Below are positions 26,684 to 37,462 of a DNA stretch of 64,000 nucleotides, piece by piece. A program made the translations under genes and the position numbers. The number at the start of each line of letters is the position of its first letter. Within the stretch, counting starts at the first letter, position 1. Below the pieces are notes generated by a model. It did not search any database. It saw only the letters and a list, made by a program, of their open reading frames with translations, and was not told the DNA's origin. Source of the DNA: CAVSCR01 sp963726575 (lineage in GTDB: Bacteria > Actinomycetota > Actinomycetes > JAHEKZ01). The stretch covers positions 992,001-1,056,000 of the forward strand of contig CAVSCR010000005.1 in the NCBI GenBank assembly GCA_963726575.1. The letters are read 5' to 3'.

Positions 26684-28213
26684 TCAGCCCTTGATCGAGC
26701 CTTCCTGGCCCTGCCAGAAGTCGGCGCGCAGCTTGAACTTCTGCAGCTTGCCGGTTGCGGTGCGTGGCAGGACTTCGCGGAACTCGATGCGCTTGGGGCA
26801 CTTGTAGCCGGCGAGGCTCGCGCGGCAGTGGGCGATGACGTCTTCGGCGGAGAGCGGCGAGCCGTCGGTGACGACGAGGGCCGTCACCGCCTCACCCCAC
26901 TTCTCGTCCGGCGTACCGACGACGGCGACCTCGCGGATGTGCGGGTGGCTGGCCAGGACGTCTTCGACCTCGATCGAGGACACGTTCTCGCCCCCGCTGA
27001 TGATCACGTCCTTCTTCCGGTCGCTGATCGTCAGATACCCCTCGTCGATGTGCCCGCCGTCACCGGTATGGAACCAGCCATCAACGAGCGCCTTGGCCGA
27101 CTCGGCCGGTTCATCCCAGTAGGACTCGAGCACCACGTTGCTGCGCGCGAGGACTTCGCCCGACTCGTCGGTGCGCAGCCGCGCACCGAGAGCGGGGGCG
27201 CCAGCCCGCCCGAGCTTGCGCGCGCGCGCCGCCGGGTCGAGCTCGTCCCACTCCCCGCGGCGACGGTTGATGGTGAGCAGCGGTGCGGTCTCGGTCAGGC
27301 CGTAGATCTGGATGAACTCCCAGCCCAGCTCGGTCTCGATCCGCTCGATCGTGCGGGTCGGGGGCGGCGCACCAGCCACGACCACCCGCACGCGGCCCCG
27401 ACCGGGGATCGGGCCGTCCCAGGCGGCCGCCGCGTCGAGGACCATCGCGAGCACCGCCGGCGCCCCGCACAAGAGGGTGACGCCATGCTGGTCGATACGG
27501 TGCAGAACCTCGGCGCCGTCGACCTTGCGCAGCACGATGTGTCGACCGCCCAGCCCGGTCACGGCGTACGGCATGCCCCAGCCATTGCAGTGGAACATCG
27601 GCAGCGTGTGCAGCAGGACGTCGCGGTCGGACAGCGTCGTGTGCAGCGCGAACGTCACGGCGTTGATCCAGAGGTTGCGATGGGTGAGCTGCACCCCCTT
27701 TGGGCGGGCCGTCGTGCCCGAGGTGTAGTTGATCGTCGCGGTGGCGCCCTCCTCGCCACCCCACGGTCGCCCCGAATCGCGACCGGAGAAGAACTCGTCG
27801 TCGCACTCGCCGAGGACGAAGTTGTGGGTCACCTTCACCGTGTCGAACAAGCTCGCAAGTTCGGGGTCGACGAGCAGCACCTCGGCACCGCTGTGCCCCA
27901 CGATGTACTCCACCTCGGCCGGCGCGAGCCGGAAGTTCACCGGCACGAGTACCCGGCCCGAGCCTGAGACACCGAAGAAGCTGGTGAGCAGCCGAGCGCT
28001 GTTGTGCGACACGATCGCGACCCGACCACCGACCGGGATGCCGAGCCGATCCAGAGCCGCCGACTGGGACGCCGCAGCGGCGGCCATCTCGGCGTACGTC
28101 CACGGCCCGAGCGCCGGCGCGGGCTGGTCGGGCTCGTCGACGAACGCCACGCGCTCGGGGTAGACGAGCGCTGCCCTTTCGAGGAAGTCGGTGACGGTCA
28201 GCGGGACGAACAT
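26684..28213 (-). CDS. AMP-dependent acyl-CoA synthetase/ligase
   Basis: Adenylate-forming enzyme of 509 residues that activates a carboxylic acid with ATP and transfers it to CoA. The P-loop YTSGTTARPKGVQL, the A5 motif YGLTETAP, the hinge GWFHTGDGG and DRKKDVIISGGENVS, and the C-terminal catalytic lysine in TATGKLQK are present. Sequence resembles medium/long-chain acyl-CoA synthetases of the FadD group. It starts 36 bases downstream of katG and might be cotranscribed with it. The fatty-acid chain preference cannot be read from the sequence. Confidence 0.9.
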   Translation of the reverse strand: MFVPLTVTDFLERAALVYPERVAFVDEPDQPAPALGPWTYAEMAAAAASQSAALDRLGIPVGGRVAIVSHNSARLLTSFFGVSGSGRVLVPVNFRLAPAEVEYIVGHSGAEVLLVDPELASLFDTVKVTHNFVLGECDDEFFSGRDSGRPWGGEEGATATINYTSGTTARPKGVQLTHRNLWINAVTFALHTTLSDRDVLLHTLPMFHCNGWGMPYAVTGLGGRHIVLRKVDGAEVLHRIDQHGVTLLCGAPAVLAMVLDAAAAWDGPIPGRGRVRVVVAGAPPPTRTIERIETELGWEFIQIYGLTETAPLLTINRRRGEWDELDPAARARKLGRAGAPALGARLRTDESGEVLARSNVVLESYWDEPAESAKALVDGWFHTGDGGHIDEGYLTISDRKKDVIISGGENVSSIEVEDVLASHPHIREVAVVGTPDEKWGEAVTALVVTDGSPLSAEDVIAHCRASLAGYKCPKRIEFREVLPRTATGKLQKFKLRADFWQGQEGSIKG

Positions 28214-28249
28214 GCGACCTCCTCGTTCGTCAATCTGGGGCGTTCGCAG

Positions 28250-30415
<2,166 letters not shown>

Positions 30416-30465
30416 GTCGTTCTCTCCTGTGGTCGCGTTGCTGGTGTCAGGCAAGAAGATCTCGT

Positions 30466-30903
30466 TCAGTTGCGATGGGACGTCTGGCAGTTCGGGCAGA
30501 GTCCCCAGTGGGTGACCTCTGACTCGTCGATCACGAATCCGCCGGCGTTGCTCGGATCCAAGCACGGTGCGGAGCCGACTGCGCAGTCGACGTCCGCGGT
30601 GGCGCCGCACACCCGGCAGACGACGTGGTGGTGGTTGTCCCCCACGCGCGTCTCGAAGCGGGCCGGACTTCCCGCAGGCTCGATACGTCGAACCAGTCCG
30701 GCCTTGGTGAACGCACGCAGCACGTCGTAGACGGCCTGCGTCGACACATCGGTCGTCGCCCGCACCGTAGTAAGAACGGCGTCGACGTCTGCGTGGGGGA
30801 CGTCGTAGAGGGCTTCGAGGACCGCAACTCGCGGAGCCGTGACCCGCAAGCCGGCGGCGCGAATGCGTTCGGCCGTGGAGGCGGCGGAGACGGTCTGGCT
30901 CAC
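30466..30903 (-). CDS. furA: Fur-family peroxide/iron-responsive repressor (FurA/CatR type)
   Basis: 145-residue winged-helix repressor. The DNA-binding domain includes LRVTAPRVAVLEAL and the recognition helix DVSTQAVYDVLRAF. The metal site includes the HHH of GDNHHHVVCRVCG, and there are two CxxC pairs (CRVC and CPNC) for structural zinc. The GTG start at 30903 gives the normal family length. As the first gene before katG it most likely represses both, using metal-catalysed oxidation to sense peroxide, as shown for mycobacterial and Streptomyces homologues. Confidence 0.93.
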   Translation of the reverse strand: MSQTVSAASTAERIRAAGLRVTAPRVAVLEALYDVPHADVDAVLTTVRATTDVSTQAVYDVLRAFTKAGLVRRIEPAGSPARFETRVGDNHHHVVCRVCGATADVDCAVGSAPCLDPSNAGGFVIDESEVTHWGLCPNCQTSHRN

Positions 30904-31148
30904 ACCGGCGACCCTAGTCCTGTTCTGGAATGAGCCAAGACAACGGGTCAAACCTCTGTCGTGCGGCGGCCGAACCATCGCTCGACCAAGGACGGAGCTG
31001 GTGGACACTCGCAACGTCGCGACCTCGGCACTGCGGCCATGACCTGATCGACGTGCCGGCCACAGCCGGCCCAGGTCGGCTTGCCGCACCTACGGCAGGT
31101 CGTCTGTCGACACATCACGCGCTCCTCAACTGTGGGCCTGCACCGGCG
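30904..31148. other. Intergenic region upstream of furA and downstream of the CsoR-like gene
   Basis: 245 bases with no convincing gene. It must hold the furA-katG promoter, but I could not identify a well-spaced -35/-10 pair or a clear Fur box. A GC-rich inverted repeat (GCCGGC, four bases, GCCGGC, about 31058-31073) lies downstream of the CsoR-like gene and could be its terminator, though it has no U-tract. Confidence 0.4.
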
Positions 31149-31412
31149 TCACGCAAGAGACAGGAACAACTTCTCGAGTGCCGCAAGGTCAGGAGTCCCC
31201 TTAGTGCCCGACTGCGTGACGCACTGGCGCAGACCGCTGGCCACGATCGCGAAGCCCGCCTTGTCGAGCGCCTTCGAGACCGCCGCAAGCAACGTGACCA
31301 CGTCTTGGCAGTCGCGACCGTCCTCGAGCATGCGGATGACTCCGCCCAGCTGCCCCTCAGCCCGTCGCAACCGGTTCAGGATCGGCGTCATCTCGCCGGT
31401 ATCGAGTTCCAT
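31149..31412 (-). CDS. CsoR/CstR-family transcriptional repressor
   Basis: 87-residue all-helical DUF156 repressor. Cysteines lie at residues 35 (GRDCQDVV) and 64 (LRQCVT), the spacing of the CsoR copper ligands. The residue four before the second cysteine is Gly, where copper-sensing CsoR has His. Two cysteines without that His is the pattern of CstR, the persulfide sensor, so a sulfane-sulfur or other thiol signal is more likely than Cu(I). GAGGGGA precedes the ATG. A perfect palindrome lies 38 bases upstream, between this gene and the divergent AhpD-like gene, so it probably controls both. Confidence 0.85.
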   Translation of the reverse strand: MELDTGEMTPILNRLRRAEGQLGGVIRMLEDGRDCQDVVTLLAAVSKALDKAGFAIVASGLRQCVTQSGTKGTPDLAALEKLFLSLA

Positions 31413-31449
31413 GGGATCCCCTCAGGACGGCGCGGTCGGGCTGGGGGAA

Positions 31450-31465
31450 ATACCCCATGGGGTAT
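31450..31465. promoter_or_regulatory. Perfect 16-bp palindrome, predicted CsoR/CstR operator
   Basis: ATACCCCATGGGGTAT is a perfect inverted repeat with the G/C tract flanked by A/T that CsoR/RcnR/CstR repressors recognise. It lies between the divergent CsoR-like and AhpD-like genes. A -10-like TATAGT (31463-31468) directed at the AhpD-like gene overlaps its right edge, so binding would block transcription. Confidence 0.8.
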
Positions 31466-31516
31466 AGTACCTCACAGAAGTCCAGGCGGCGCGTAGCAAC
31501 GAGAGGACTGAGCGCG

Positions 31517-31879
31517 ATGACGTACGGCAAGGTGGTCCAAGATGAGCTCCGGCCGCACGCACGGGCTCTGCGTCGGCAGATCCCAGAGGTCTACAAGGGG
31601 TTCGGAGCGCTGCACGATGCGGCTCTGGCCGCCGGCGCGTTGGACACCAAGACCAAGGAGCTCATCGCCCTGGCGATCGCGGTGAGCACCGAGTGCGACG
31701 GTTGCATCGCAGCGCACGCCCACGCCGCGGTGCGCCACGGAGCGTCGCTGGAGGAGGCTGCGGAGACCATCGGGGTCACGTTCCTGATGAACGGTGGACC
31801 CGCGACGATCTACGGCCCCCGCGCCTACGCCGCGTTCGCGGAGTTCCACGCCGACCAACAGCAGCCCGCGAGCGCCTGA
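31517..31879 (+). CDS. Carboxymuconolactone decarboxylase/AhpD-like protein
   Basis: 120-residue alpha-helical protein of the CMD/AhpD family. The redox motif CDGCIAAHAHAA (CxxC followed by His) is that of AhpD, whose cysteines reduce peroxiredoxins, so a thiol peroxidase or disulfide reductase role is more likely than decarboxylation. The ATG at 31517 has GAGAGGA upstream; upstream in-frame codons lie on the predicted promoter and are unlikely to be translated. It is divergent from a CstR-like repressor and shares its operator, suggesting induction by reactive sulfur or thiol stress. Confidence 0.87.
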   Translation: MTYGKVVQDELRPHARALRRQIPEVYKGFGALHDAALAAGALDTKTKELIALAIAVSTECDGCIAAHAHAAVRHGASLEEAAETIGVTFLMNGGPATIYGPRAYAAFAEFHADQQQPASA

Positions 31880-31906
31880 CAGCCGTCGACCGCCTACAGT
31901 CTGCGC

Positions 31907-32536
31907 ATGACCCAGATGAGCATGAACAAGGTCATTCATGGGGCCTTCCGACGCGACCTTGGCCGGTTCATCTCCGCGCTCGAGAAGTTCCCGGTCGGCA
32001 GCCACACTCGGGCCAGGGAACTGGCCACCGCCTGGGCCAACTTCGACGACCAGCTCACTTACCACCACGAAGGTGAGCACAAGATCGCCTGGCCCGCGTT
32101 GGAGTCGGTCGGCGTCAGCAAAGACCTCCTGGCCACGATGGACGCCGAGCACGACGTCATGGCCAAGGCGCTGGCCGCGGCAAGGTCCGCGATGACCGAG
32201 TTGGACGAGACGGCGACGGCCGACGCAGCCGTGTCGGCGCTGTCGGCGATGCAGGAACTTCAGCGCGTGGCGGTAGCCCACCTCGACCACGAGGAGACCG
32301 AGCTGGAGCCGGTTTACCTCAGCAAGCGCGACACCCCGGAGATCCAGGCGATGGGAAAGGCCTTCGCGAAGGTGAGCCCGACGCGCGGCGGCCGATTCTT
32401 CGCCTGGGTGATGGACGGCGCGACGCCGGACGAGCGGGCCACGATCACCAACCAGATGCCGGGGCCGGTGCTCGCTGTGATCGACGGGGTGTTCGGTCGC
32501 AGCTACCGCAAGAACGTCGCGACGGTCTGGCAGTAG
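31907..32536 (+). CDS. Hemerythrin HHE-domain protein
   Basis: 209-residue four-helix protein. The di-iron ligand pattern is visible: IHGAFRRDL, YHHEGEHKIAWPAL, DAEHDVM and HLDHEETELEPVY, matching H-HxxxE-H-HxxxE. The last 60 residues form an extra region of unknown role. It begins 27 bases after the AhpD-like gene on the same strand and may be cotranscribed. Hemerythrins bind O2 or NO and often serve in stress protection. Start ATG could be either of two nearby methionines (MTQM or MSMN). Confidence 0.85.
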   Translation: MTQMSMNKVIHGAFRRDLGRFISALEKFPVGSHTRARELATAWANFDDQLTYHHEGEHKIAWPALESVGVSKDLLATMDAEHDVMAKALAAARSAMTELDETATADAAVSALSAMQELQRVAVAHLDHEETELEPVYLSKRDTPEIQAMGKAFAKVSPTRGGRFFAWVMDGATPDERATITNQMPGPVLAVIDGVFGRSYRKNVATVWQ

Positions 32537-32553
32537 CCAGCACACCGATTCCG

Positions 32554-33636
32554 TCAGCAGATCCGGGGCAGCTGTTCGGCCAGCGGCAGGTCGACCACTC
32601 GCGTGCCGCCGATTCCGGTGTGCGCGACCACGACGCCGGGGTGGTCGGCCACGACCTCGCCGATCACCTGTGCACCGGCCGCCACTGCGTGCGTCCGCAT
32701 CACGTCGATCGCCTTGCCGACGTCGGCCGGTCCGACGAAGGCGACGAGCAGCCCTTCGTTGGCGACATAGAGCGGATCCAGACCAAGCAGGCTGCAGGCC
32801 GCCCGGACGTCGTCGGCGACCGGCACATCTGCGTCGACGATGGCCACCCCCACACCGGCAGCCACCGCGATCTCGTTGAGCGTGGCGGCCACTCCGCCGC
32901 GTGTGGGGTCGCGCAGCATGTGCACGTCGACGCCGGCGGCCAGCAGGGCACCCACCAGAGCGTTCAGTGGCGCGGTGTCACTGCGAATGTCCGAGCCGAA
33001 CGCCAGTCCCTGACGCACCGACATGACGGCGATGCCATGCCGCGCGATCGGGCCGGACACGATGACGGCATCCCCCGGTTGGACCCGCTGGGGTCCGAGC
33101 TCGACCCGGTCCGGCACGAGGCCGATGCCGGCCGTGCTGATGTAGGCACCGTCGCCGTGACCCCGATCGACGACCTTTGTGTCACCAGCAACGACCTCGA
33201 CGCCGGCGGCTCGGGCGGCTTGGCCGAGGGCGTTGGCGATGGCGGCCAACTCGTCGAGGGGCAGCCCTTCCTCGAGGATCACCGCCACGGAAAGGAACAA
33301 GGGCGTCGCCCCGACCATGGACAGGTCGTTCACGGTGCCGTTGACGGCAAGGTCGCCGATGTTGCCGCCCGGGAAGAATCGCGGTCGCACGACGTAGGAG
33401 TCGGTCGAGAACGCCAGCCGGGCTGACCCGGCCATCACCACAGCGGCGTCGGCCAACCGGGCCAAGGCTCCTTGAGTCCCGAAGGCGGGCAGGAACAAGT
33501 GCTCGACCAGCTCCGCGGACAAGCGACCGCCGCCGCCGTGACCCATGACGATCGTGTCGTGGTCGCGCAACGGCACCGGACACGTCCACGACTCGACGTC
33601 GGGGTGGCCCTCCTGAGCCGCCCGCTCGCTGTTCAT
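32554..33636 (-). CDS. hypE: Hydrogenase maturation protein HypE
   Basis: 360-residue PurM-like protein that dehydrates the thiocarbamoyl group on its C-terminal cysteine to form the cyanide ligand for [NiFe]-hydrogenase. The sequence ends in PRIC, the required C-terminal Cys. The N-terminal MGHGGGGRLSAELVEHLF and the ATP-binding GNIGDLAVNGTVNDLSMVGA are typical. The ATG at 33636 overlaps the hypD stop as ATGA. It is the last gene of hypF-hypC-hypD-hypE. Confidence 0.96.
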   Translation of the reverse strand: MNSERAAQEGHPDVESWTCPVPLRDHDTIVMGHGGGGRLSAELVEHLFLPAFGTQGALARLADAAVVMAGSARLAFSTDSYVVRPRFFPGGNIGDLAVNGTVNDLSMVGATPLFLSVAVILEEGLPLDELAAIANALGQAARAAGVEVVAGDTKVVDRGHGDGAYISTAGIGLVPDRVELGPQRVQPGDAVIVSGPIARHGIAVMSVRQGLAFGSDIRSDTAPLNALVGALLAAGVDVHMLRDPTRGGVAATLNEIAVAAGVGVAIVDADVPVADDVRAACSLLGLDPLYVANEGLLVAFVGPADVGKAIDVMRTHAVAAGAQVIGEVVADHPGVVVAHTGIGGTRVVDLPLAEQLPRIC

Positions 33637-34739
33637 GCCGTCGCCGGCGACACGTCGATCCGTCGGAACTGGTAGTACGCCGCACACGCACCCTCGCTGG
33701 AGACCATGGGGGCGCCGAGCGGACGACGAGGCGTGCAGGCCGTGCCGAACGCCGAGCACTCGTTGGGTTTGAGCAGCCCCTGCAGGACTTCGCCAGATCG
33801 GCACAGTGGCGACTCCGCCGTCGTGATCGTGCCGACGTCGAAGCGGCGCTCGGCGTCGAAGTCGGCGTAGGCATCGGTGAGCCGCCAGCCCGATGCTGGA
33901 ATCACCCCGATGCCCCGCCACGCGCGATCGCACACCTCGAACACCTCACCCACCACCTGCTGCGCCGTCTGGTTGCCGGCTGCCGAGACCGCGCGCGGAT
34001 AGGCGTTGTCCAGGCTCACCTGGCTGCTCTCCAGCTGTCGGACGATGCGACGAATTCCTTCGAGCACGTCGAGCGGCTCGAATCCGGTGACCACGATGGG
34101 CACCCCGTACTGCTCGACCAGCGGGCCGTACTGACCCGTTCCCATGACGGTGCACACATGGCCGGCCGCGAGAAATCCCTGCACCCGTGAGGTCGGCGAC
34201 TCCATGATGGCCCTGACCGCAGGGGGCACCAGAACATGTGACACGAGCATCGAGAAGTTGCGGAGGCCACGTTGCTTCGCCAGGCGCACGGTCATGGCGT
34301 TGGCCGGCGCGGTGGTCTCGAACCCGATGCCGAAGAACACCACCTGCCGGTCTGGGTTCTCCTCGGCGATCCGCACGGCATCCAACGGTGAGTAGACCAC
34401 CCGGATGTCGGCGCCGCGACTCTTGACCGTGAACAGGTCATGTTCGGAGCCGGGCACACGCAGCATGTCGCCGAAGGAGCAGAAGATCACGCCAGGTTGA
34501 GCCGCGATGGCGAGGGCACGGTCGACCGTCGCCAGCGGAGTGACGCACACGGGACACCCTGGGCCATGGATGAGCTCGACCGCGTCGGGCAACAACTGGT
34601 CGATACCGTTGCGAATGATCGTGTGGGTCTGCCCCCCGCACACCTCCATGATCGCCCAGGGCCTGGTTGCAGTGCGTCGGATCTCATCGAGCAGCCCCTG
34701 GGCAAGGGCTGGGTCCCCGAACTCATCGAGGTACTTCAC
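33633..34739 (-). CDS. hypD: Hydrogenase maturation protein HypD
   Basis: 368-residue iron-sulfur protein that, with HypC, holds iron while the Fe(CN)2CO group is assembled. Conserved motifs EVCGGQTHTI and HGPGCPVCVTP carry the functional cysteines, with FFGIGFETTAPANA in the middle. The C-terminal cysteines near CRSGEVLQGLLKPNEC and GTACTP fit the 4Fe-4S site. The start overlaps hypC by four bases and the stop overlaps hypE by four bases. Confidence 0.97.
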   Translation of the reverse strand: MKYLDEFGDPALAQGLLDEIRRTATRPWAIMEVCGGQTHTIIRNGIDQLLPDAVELIHGPGCPVCVTPLATVDRALAIAAQPGVIFCSFGDMLRVPGSEHDLFTVKSRGADIRVVYSPLDAVRIAEENPDRQVVFFGIGFETTAPANAMTVRLAKQRGLRNFSMLVSHVLVPPAVRAIMESPTSRVQGFLAAGHVCTVMGTGQYGPLVEQYGVPIVVTGFEPLDVLEGIRRIVRQLESSQVSLDNAYPRAVSAAGNQTAQQVVGEVFEVCDRAWRGIGVIPASGWRLTDAYADFDAERRFDVGTITTAESPLCRSGEVLQGLLKPNECSAFGTACTPRRPLGAPMVSSEGACAAYYQFRRIDVSPATA

Positions 34740-34993
34740 GCGAGCCCCTCACGGTTGAACTCCTGCTCGAGCAAGCCGATGCTCTCGAACAGTGCCAATG
34801 TCTCGCGCGCCGACGCTTCGTCGAGCTTCGTGAGGGCGAACCCGACGTGGACGATCGTGTAGTCGCCGATCGCGACCTCGGGCACATACGCCAGGCAGAC
34901 CTCTTTGCGCACGCCGCCGAAGTCGACGGTCGCCATGCGGGTGCCGTCGACGTCCCAGGTCTGCTCGACCCGCCCTGGTACTCCCAGACACAT
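34736..34993 (-). CDS. hypC: Hydrogenase maturation chaperone HypC
   Basis: 85-residue HypC/HupF chaperone that carries iron to HypD and then to the hydrogenase large subunit. It starts MCLGVPGRV, with the essential Cys directly after Met, and has the usual ATVDFGGVRKEV and GDYTIVHVGFAL. It lies four bases after hypF and overlaps hypD by four. The start is fixed by the MC motif. Confidence 0.95.
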   Translation of the reverse strand: MCLGVPGRVEQTWDVDGTRMATVDFGGVRKEVCLAYVPEVAIGDYTIVHVGFALTKLDEASARETLALFESIGLLEQEFNREGLA

Positions 34994-34997
34994 GCGA

Positions 34998-37373
34998 TCA
35001 CTCTCCTCCGCCGCACGACACCACGGCCACCTGGCCAAGCGCGAGTCCGCCGTCGTTCGGGGGGACCCGATGGTGGGTCAGCACGGTGAACCCCGCGCTG
35101 CGCAGGCGTTGAGCGCAACCCACCGCGAGCAGCGCGTTCTGGAACACGCCGCCGGAGAGCCCCACGATGTTGACGCTCTGGGCGTCCCGGATACGTATCG
35201 CCGCGTTGACCACAGCGTCGGCGGCTGCTTGATGGAACGCCCAGGCGGAGGTCGCCACTGCCGCACCGGCCCTCATGGCAGCCACGGCGGCGACCAACGA
35301 CGCGGTGGGGTCGAGCACCAATGGGCCTGCGGCGTCGCCATCGCCTTCGAGTGACCAACGCCACGCCCGCTCGTCGTCGGGTGGGCTCGTCGATGCTGTG
35401 GCGAGAGCCTCGAGCTCCATGGCTGCCTGACCTTCGTAGTCGATGTCGTGGCGGACGTCGAGCAAGCTCGCCACAGCATCGAACAGCCGGCCCATGCTGG
35501 TCGTCGGGGTACAGCCGACCCTCGAAGTCAGCAGCGTGGCGAGCACCCGTCGCTCGGTCTCGTCAGCATCCCTGACCGGCGGCAGGTCGGCGTCCCACTC
35601 GATACCGGCCGCCTGCAGGTGCGCCAATGCCGCCCGCGCCGGACGCCGCGTCGCGGCATCACCTCCGGGTAGCTGGACGGGCCGCAGGTGACCGACTCTG
35701 GCGACCTTGGCGTAGCTTCCCAGCAGTAGCTCGCCGCCCCAGATGGTGGCGTCGGTGCCGTACCCGGTGCCGTCGAACACCACGCCGAGGACCGGTTCGT
35801 CAGGCGCGACTTGGTGTTCTGCGAGCAGCGATGCCAGATGCGCGTGATGGTGCTGCACCGTCACGAACTCGGCGCCGGATCGGGACGCGAATTCCTGGGC
35901 CCATCCCCGCGACAGGTATCCAGGATGCGCGTCCGCGATCACACTGCTCGGTTCGACCCGCGTCAGCGCGCTGAGCGCACGTGCGATGTGGTCGAGGTGT
36001 TGCAACGTCGACAGGTTCTCGGTGTCACCGACATGCTGGCTGAGCCAGGCATTGGTGCCGGCAGCTACGCACAAGGTCGCCTTGACCTCGCCCCCAACCG
36101 CGAGTACCGGAGGCGTAGCCATGGGCAGCTGAAGGGGGAGAGGGGCGAAACCACGGGAACGGCGAATGGGGATGGTGCTGCTGCCGGCACACCGCACGAC
36201 GGAGTCGTCGCAGCTGGAGTGGATGCGCCGGTCGTGGTGGAGGAAGGCGTCAGCCACGACGGCCAGCCGGGCGTCCGCTTCAGTCGAGTCGATGCACAGC
36301 GGTTCGTCAGCGAGGTTCCCGGACGTCATGACCAACGCCTCGAGGCGAAGTCCAGGAAGCTGCGGATGCCTCTGGAAGAGCAGGTGGTGCAACGGCGAGC
36401 TGGGGAGCATGACCCCGAGCTGGCGCAGGCCTGGGGCGGCGGCTCGAGCGACGGCGGCAGCCTGCGGCTCGTGGCGAACGTCGGCCAGCAGGATCGGCGC
36501 CTGCGGTGACTCGAGGAGGGCGATCTGCTGGTCGGTCAGGACCACGAGTCGTCGCGCCTCGGCGGCGTCGCGGACCATCACGGCGAACGGCTTGTCCCCG
36601 CGCTGCTTGCGTCCCCTGAGTCGCGCGACCACGTCTGGCCAAGTGGCATCGCACGCGAGGTGGTAGCCACCGACTCCCTTGACGGCGACGATGGCTCCGT
36701 TGGCGAGGTGGCGCATGGCCTCTGCCAGCGCGTCGTCCCCCGTGCAGCGGCTCGTCTGGGAGGCGGGGAGGGGTTCGCCGACCTGCCTGAACCGCAGCCG
36801 CGGACCGCAGGCCGGGCAGGCCGTGGGCTGGGCGTGGAACCGTCGATCAGCCGGGTCGGCGTACTCCCGTGCGCAGGCGTCGCACAGCGGGAAGTCCGAC
36901 ATGGTCGTGAACGGGCGGTCGTAGGGAAGTCCGCTGACGATCGTGTAGCGCGGCCCGCATCGCGTGCAGGCGATGAACGGATAGCGGTAGCGCCGATCGC
37001 GCGGGTCCCGCATCTCGGCGAGACACGCAGGGCACGGCGCGACGTCGGGTGGGATCGCGGTGACTCCACCCGCAGAGGTACCGCGACTCTCCACGATCGC
37101 AAACCCGGCGTCGTGTCGCAGCGGCAAGACCGCCGTGACGAGAGCATCGATCTGCGCAAGTGGCGGCGCCTCGTCCGCCACCCGCTGGACGAACTCCCCG
37201 ACGAGGTCGGTGGGACCCTCGACCTCGACGAACACCCCGCCGTCGTCGTTGCCCACGAGCCCGCTGAGCCGCAATGAGGAGGCCAGCTGGTGGACATGGG
37301 GCCGAAAACCGACTCCCTGCACCACTCCGGTGAGGCGCAGGGATCGACGAACGCGGGGCGGATACGGTGCCAT
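34998..37373 (-). CDS. hypF: Carbamoyltransferase HypF
   Basis: 791-residue enzyme turning carbamoyl phosphate into the cyanide precursor for HypE. Domains in order: acylphosphatase-like (residues 1-90, VVQGVGFRPHVHQL), two zinc fingers (CPAC...CTRC and CDAC...CPAC, about 110-190), a YrdC-like carbamoyl-AMP domain (about 200-385, GVGGYHLACDAT) and a Kae1-like domain with VQHHHAHLASLL and VFDGTGYGTDATIWGGELL. The ATG at 37373 (MAPYPPRV) gives a normal N-terminus, though no good Shine-Dalgarno is visible and the frame is open a further 31 codons. It is the first hyp gene, 89 bases after a PAP2 gene. Confidence 0.95.
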   Translation of the reverse strand: MAPYPPRVRRSLRLTGVVQGVGFRPHVHQLASSLRLSGLVGNDDGGVFVEVEGPTDLVGEFVQRVADEAPPLAQIDALVTAVLPLRHDAGFAIVESRGTSAGGVTAIPPDVAPCPACLAEMRDPRDRRYRYPFIACTRCGPRYTIVSGLPYDRPFTTMSDFPLCDACAREYADPADRRFHAQPTACPACGPRLRFRQVGEPLPASQTSRCTGDDALAEAMRHLANGAIVAVKGVGGYHLACDATWPDVVARLRGRKQRGDKPFAVMVRDAAEARRLVVLTDQQIALLESPQAPILLADVRHEPQAAAVARAAAPGLRQLGVMLPSSPLHHLLFQRHPQLPGLRLEALVMTSGNLADEPLCIDSTEADARLAVVADAFLHHDRRIHSSCDDSVVRCAGSSTIPIRRSRGFAPLPLQLPMATPPVLAVGGEVKATLCVAAGTNAWLSQHVGDTENLSTLQHLDHIARALSALTRVEPSSVIADAHPGYLSRGWAQEFASRSGAEFVTVQHHHAHLASLLAEHQVAPDEPVLGVVFDGTGYGTDATIWGGELLLGSYAKVARVGHLRPVQLPGGDAATRRPARAALAHLQAAGIEWDADLPPVRDADETERRVLATLLTSRVGCTPTTSMGRLFDAVASLLDVRHDIDYEGQAAMELEALATASTSPPDDERAWRWSLEGDGDAAGPLVLDPTASLVAAVAAMRAGAAVATSAWAFHQAAADAVVNAAIRIRDAQSVNIVGLSGGVFQNALLAVGCAQRLRSAGFTVLTHHRVPPNDGGLALGQVAVVSCGGGE

Positions 37374-37462
37374 GGCCAGCCCAGCATCCCCGACCCAGGG
37401 CGAGTCGACGAGGGTCGGACGGCCCTCGCGCAACCGGCCCGTTCCCCGTGCAACCGTGTTGA

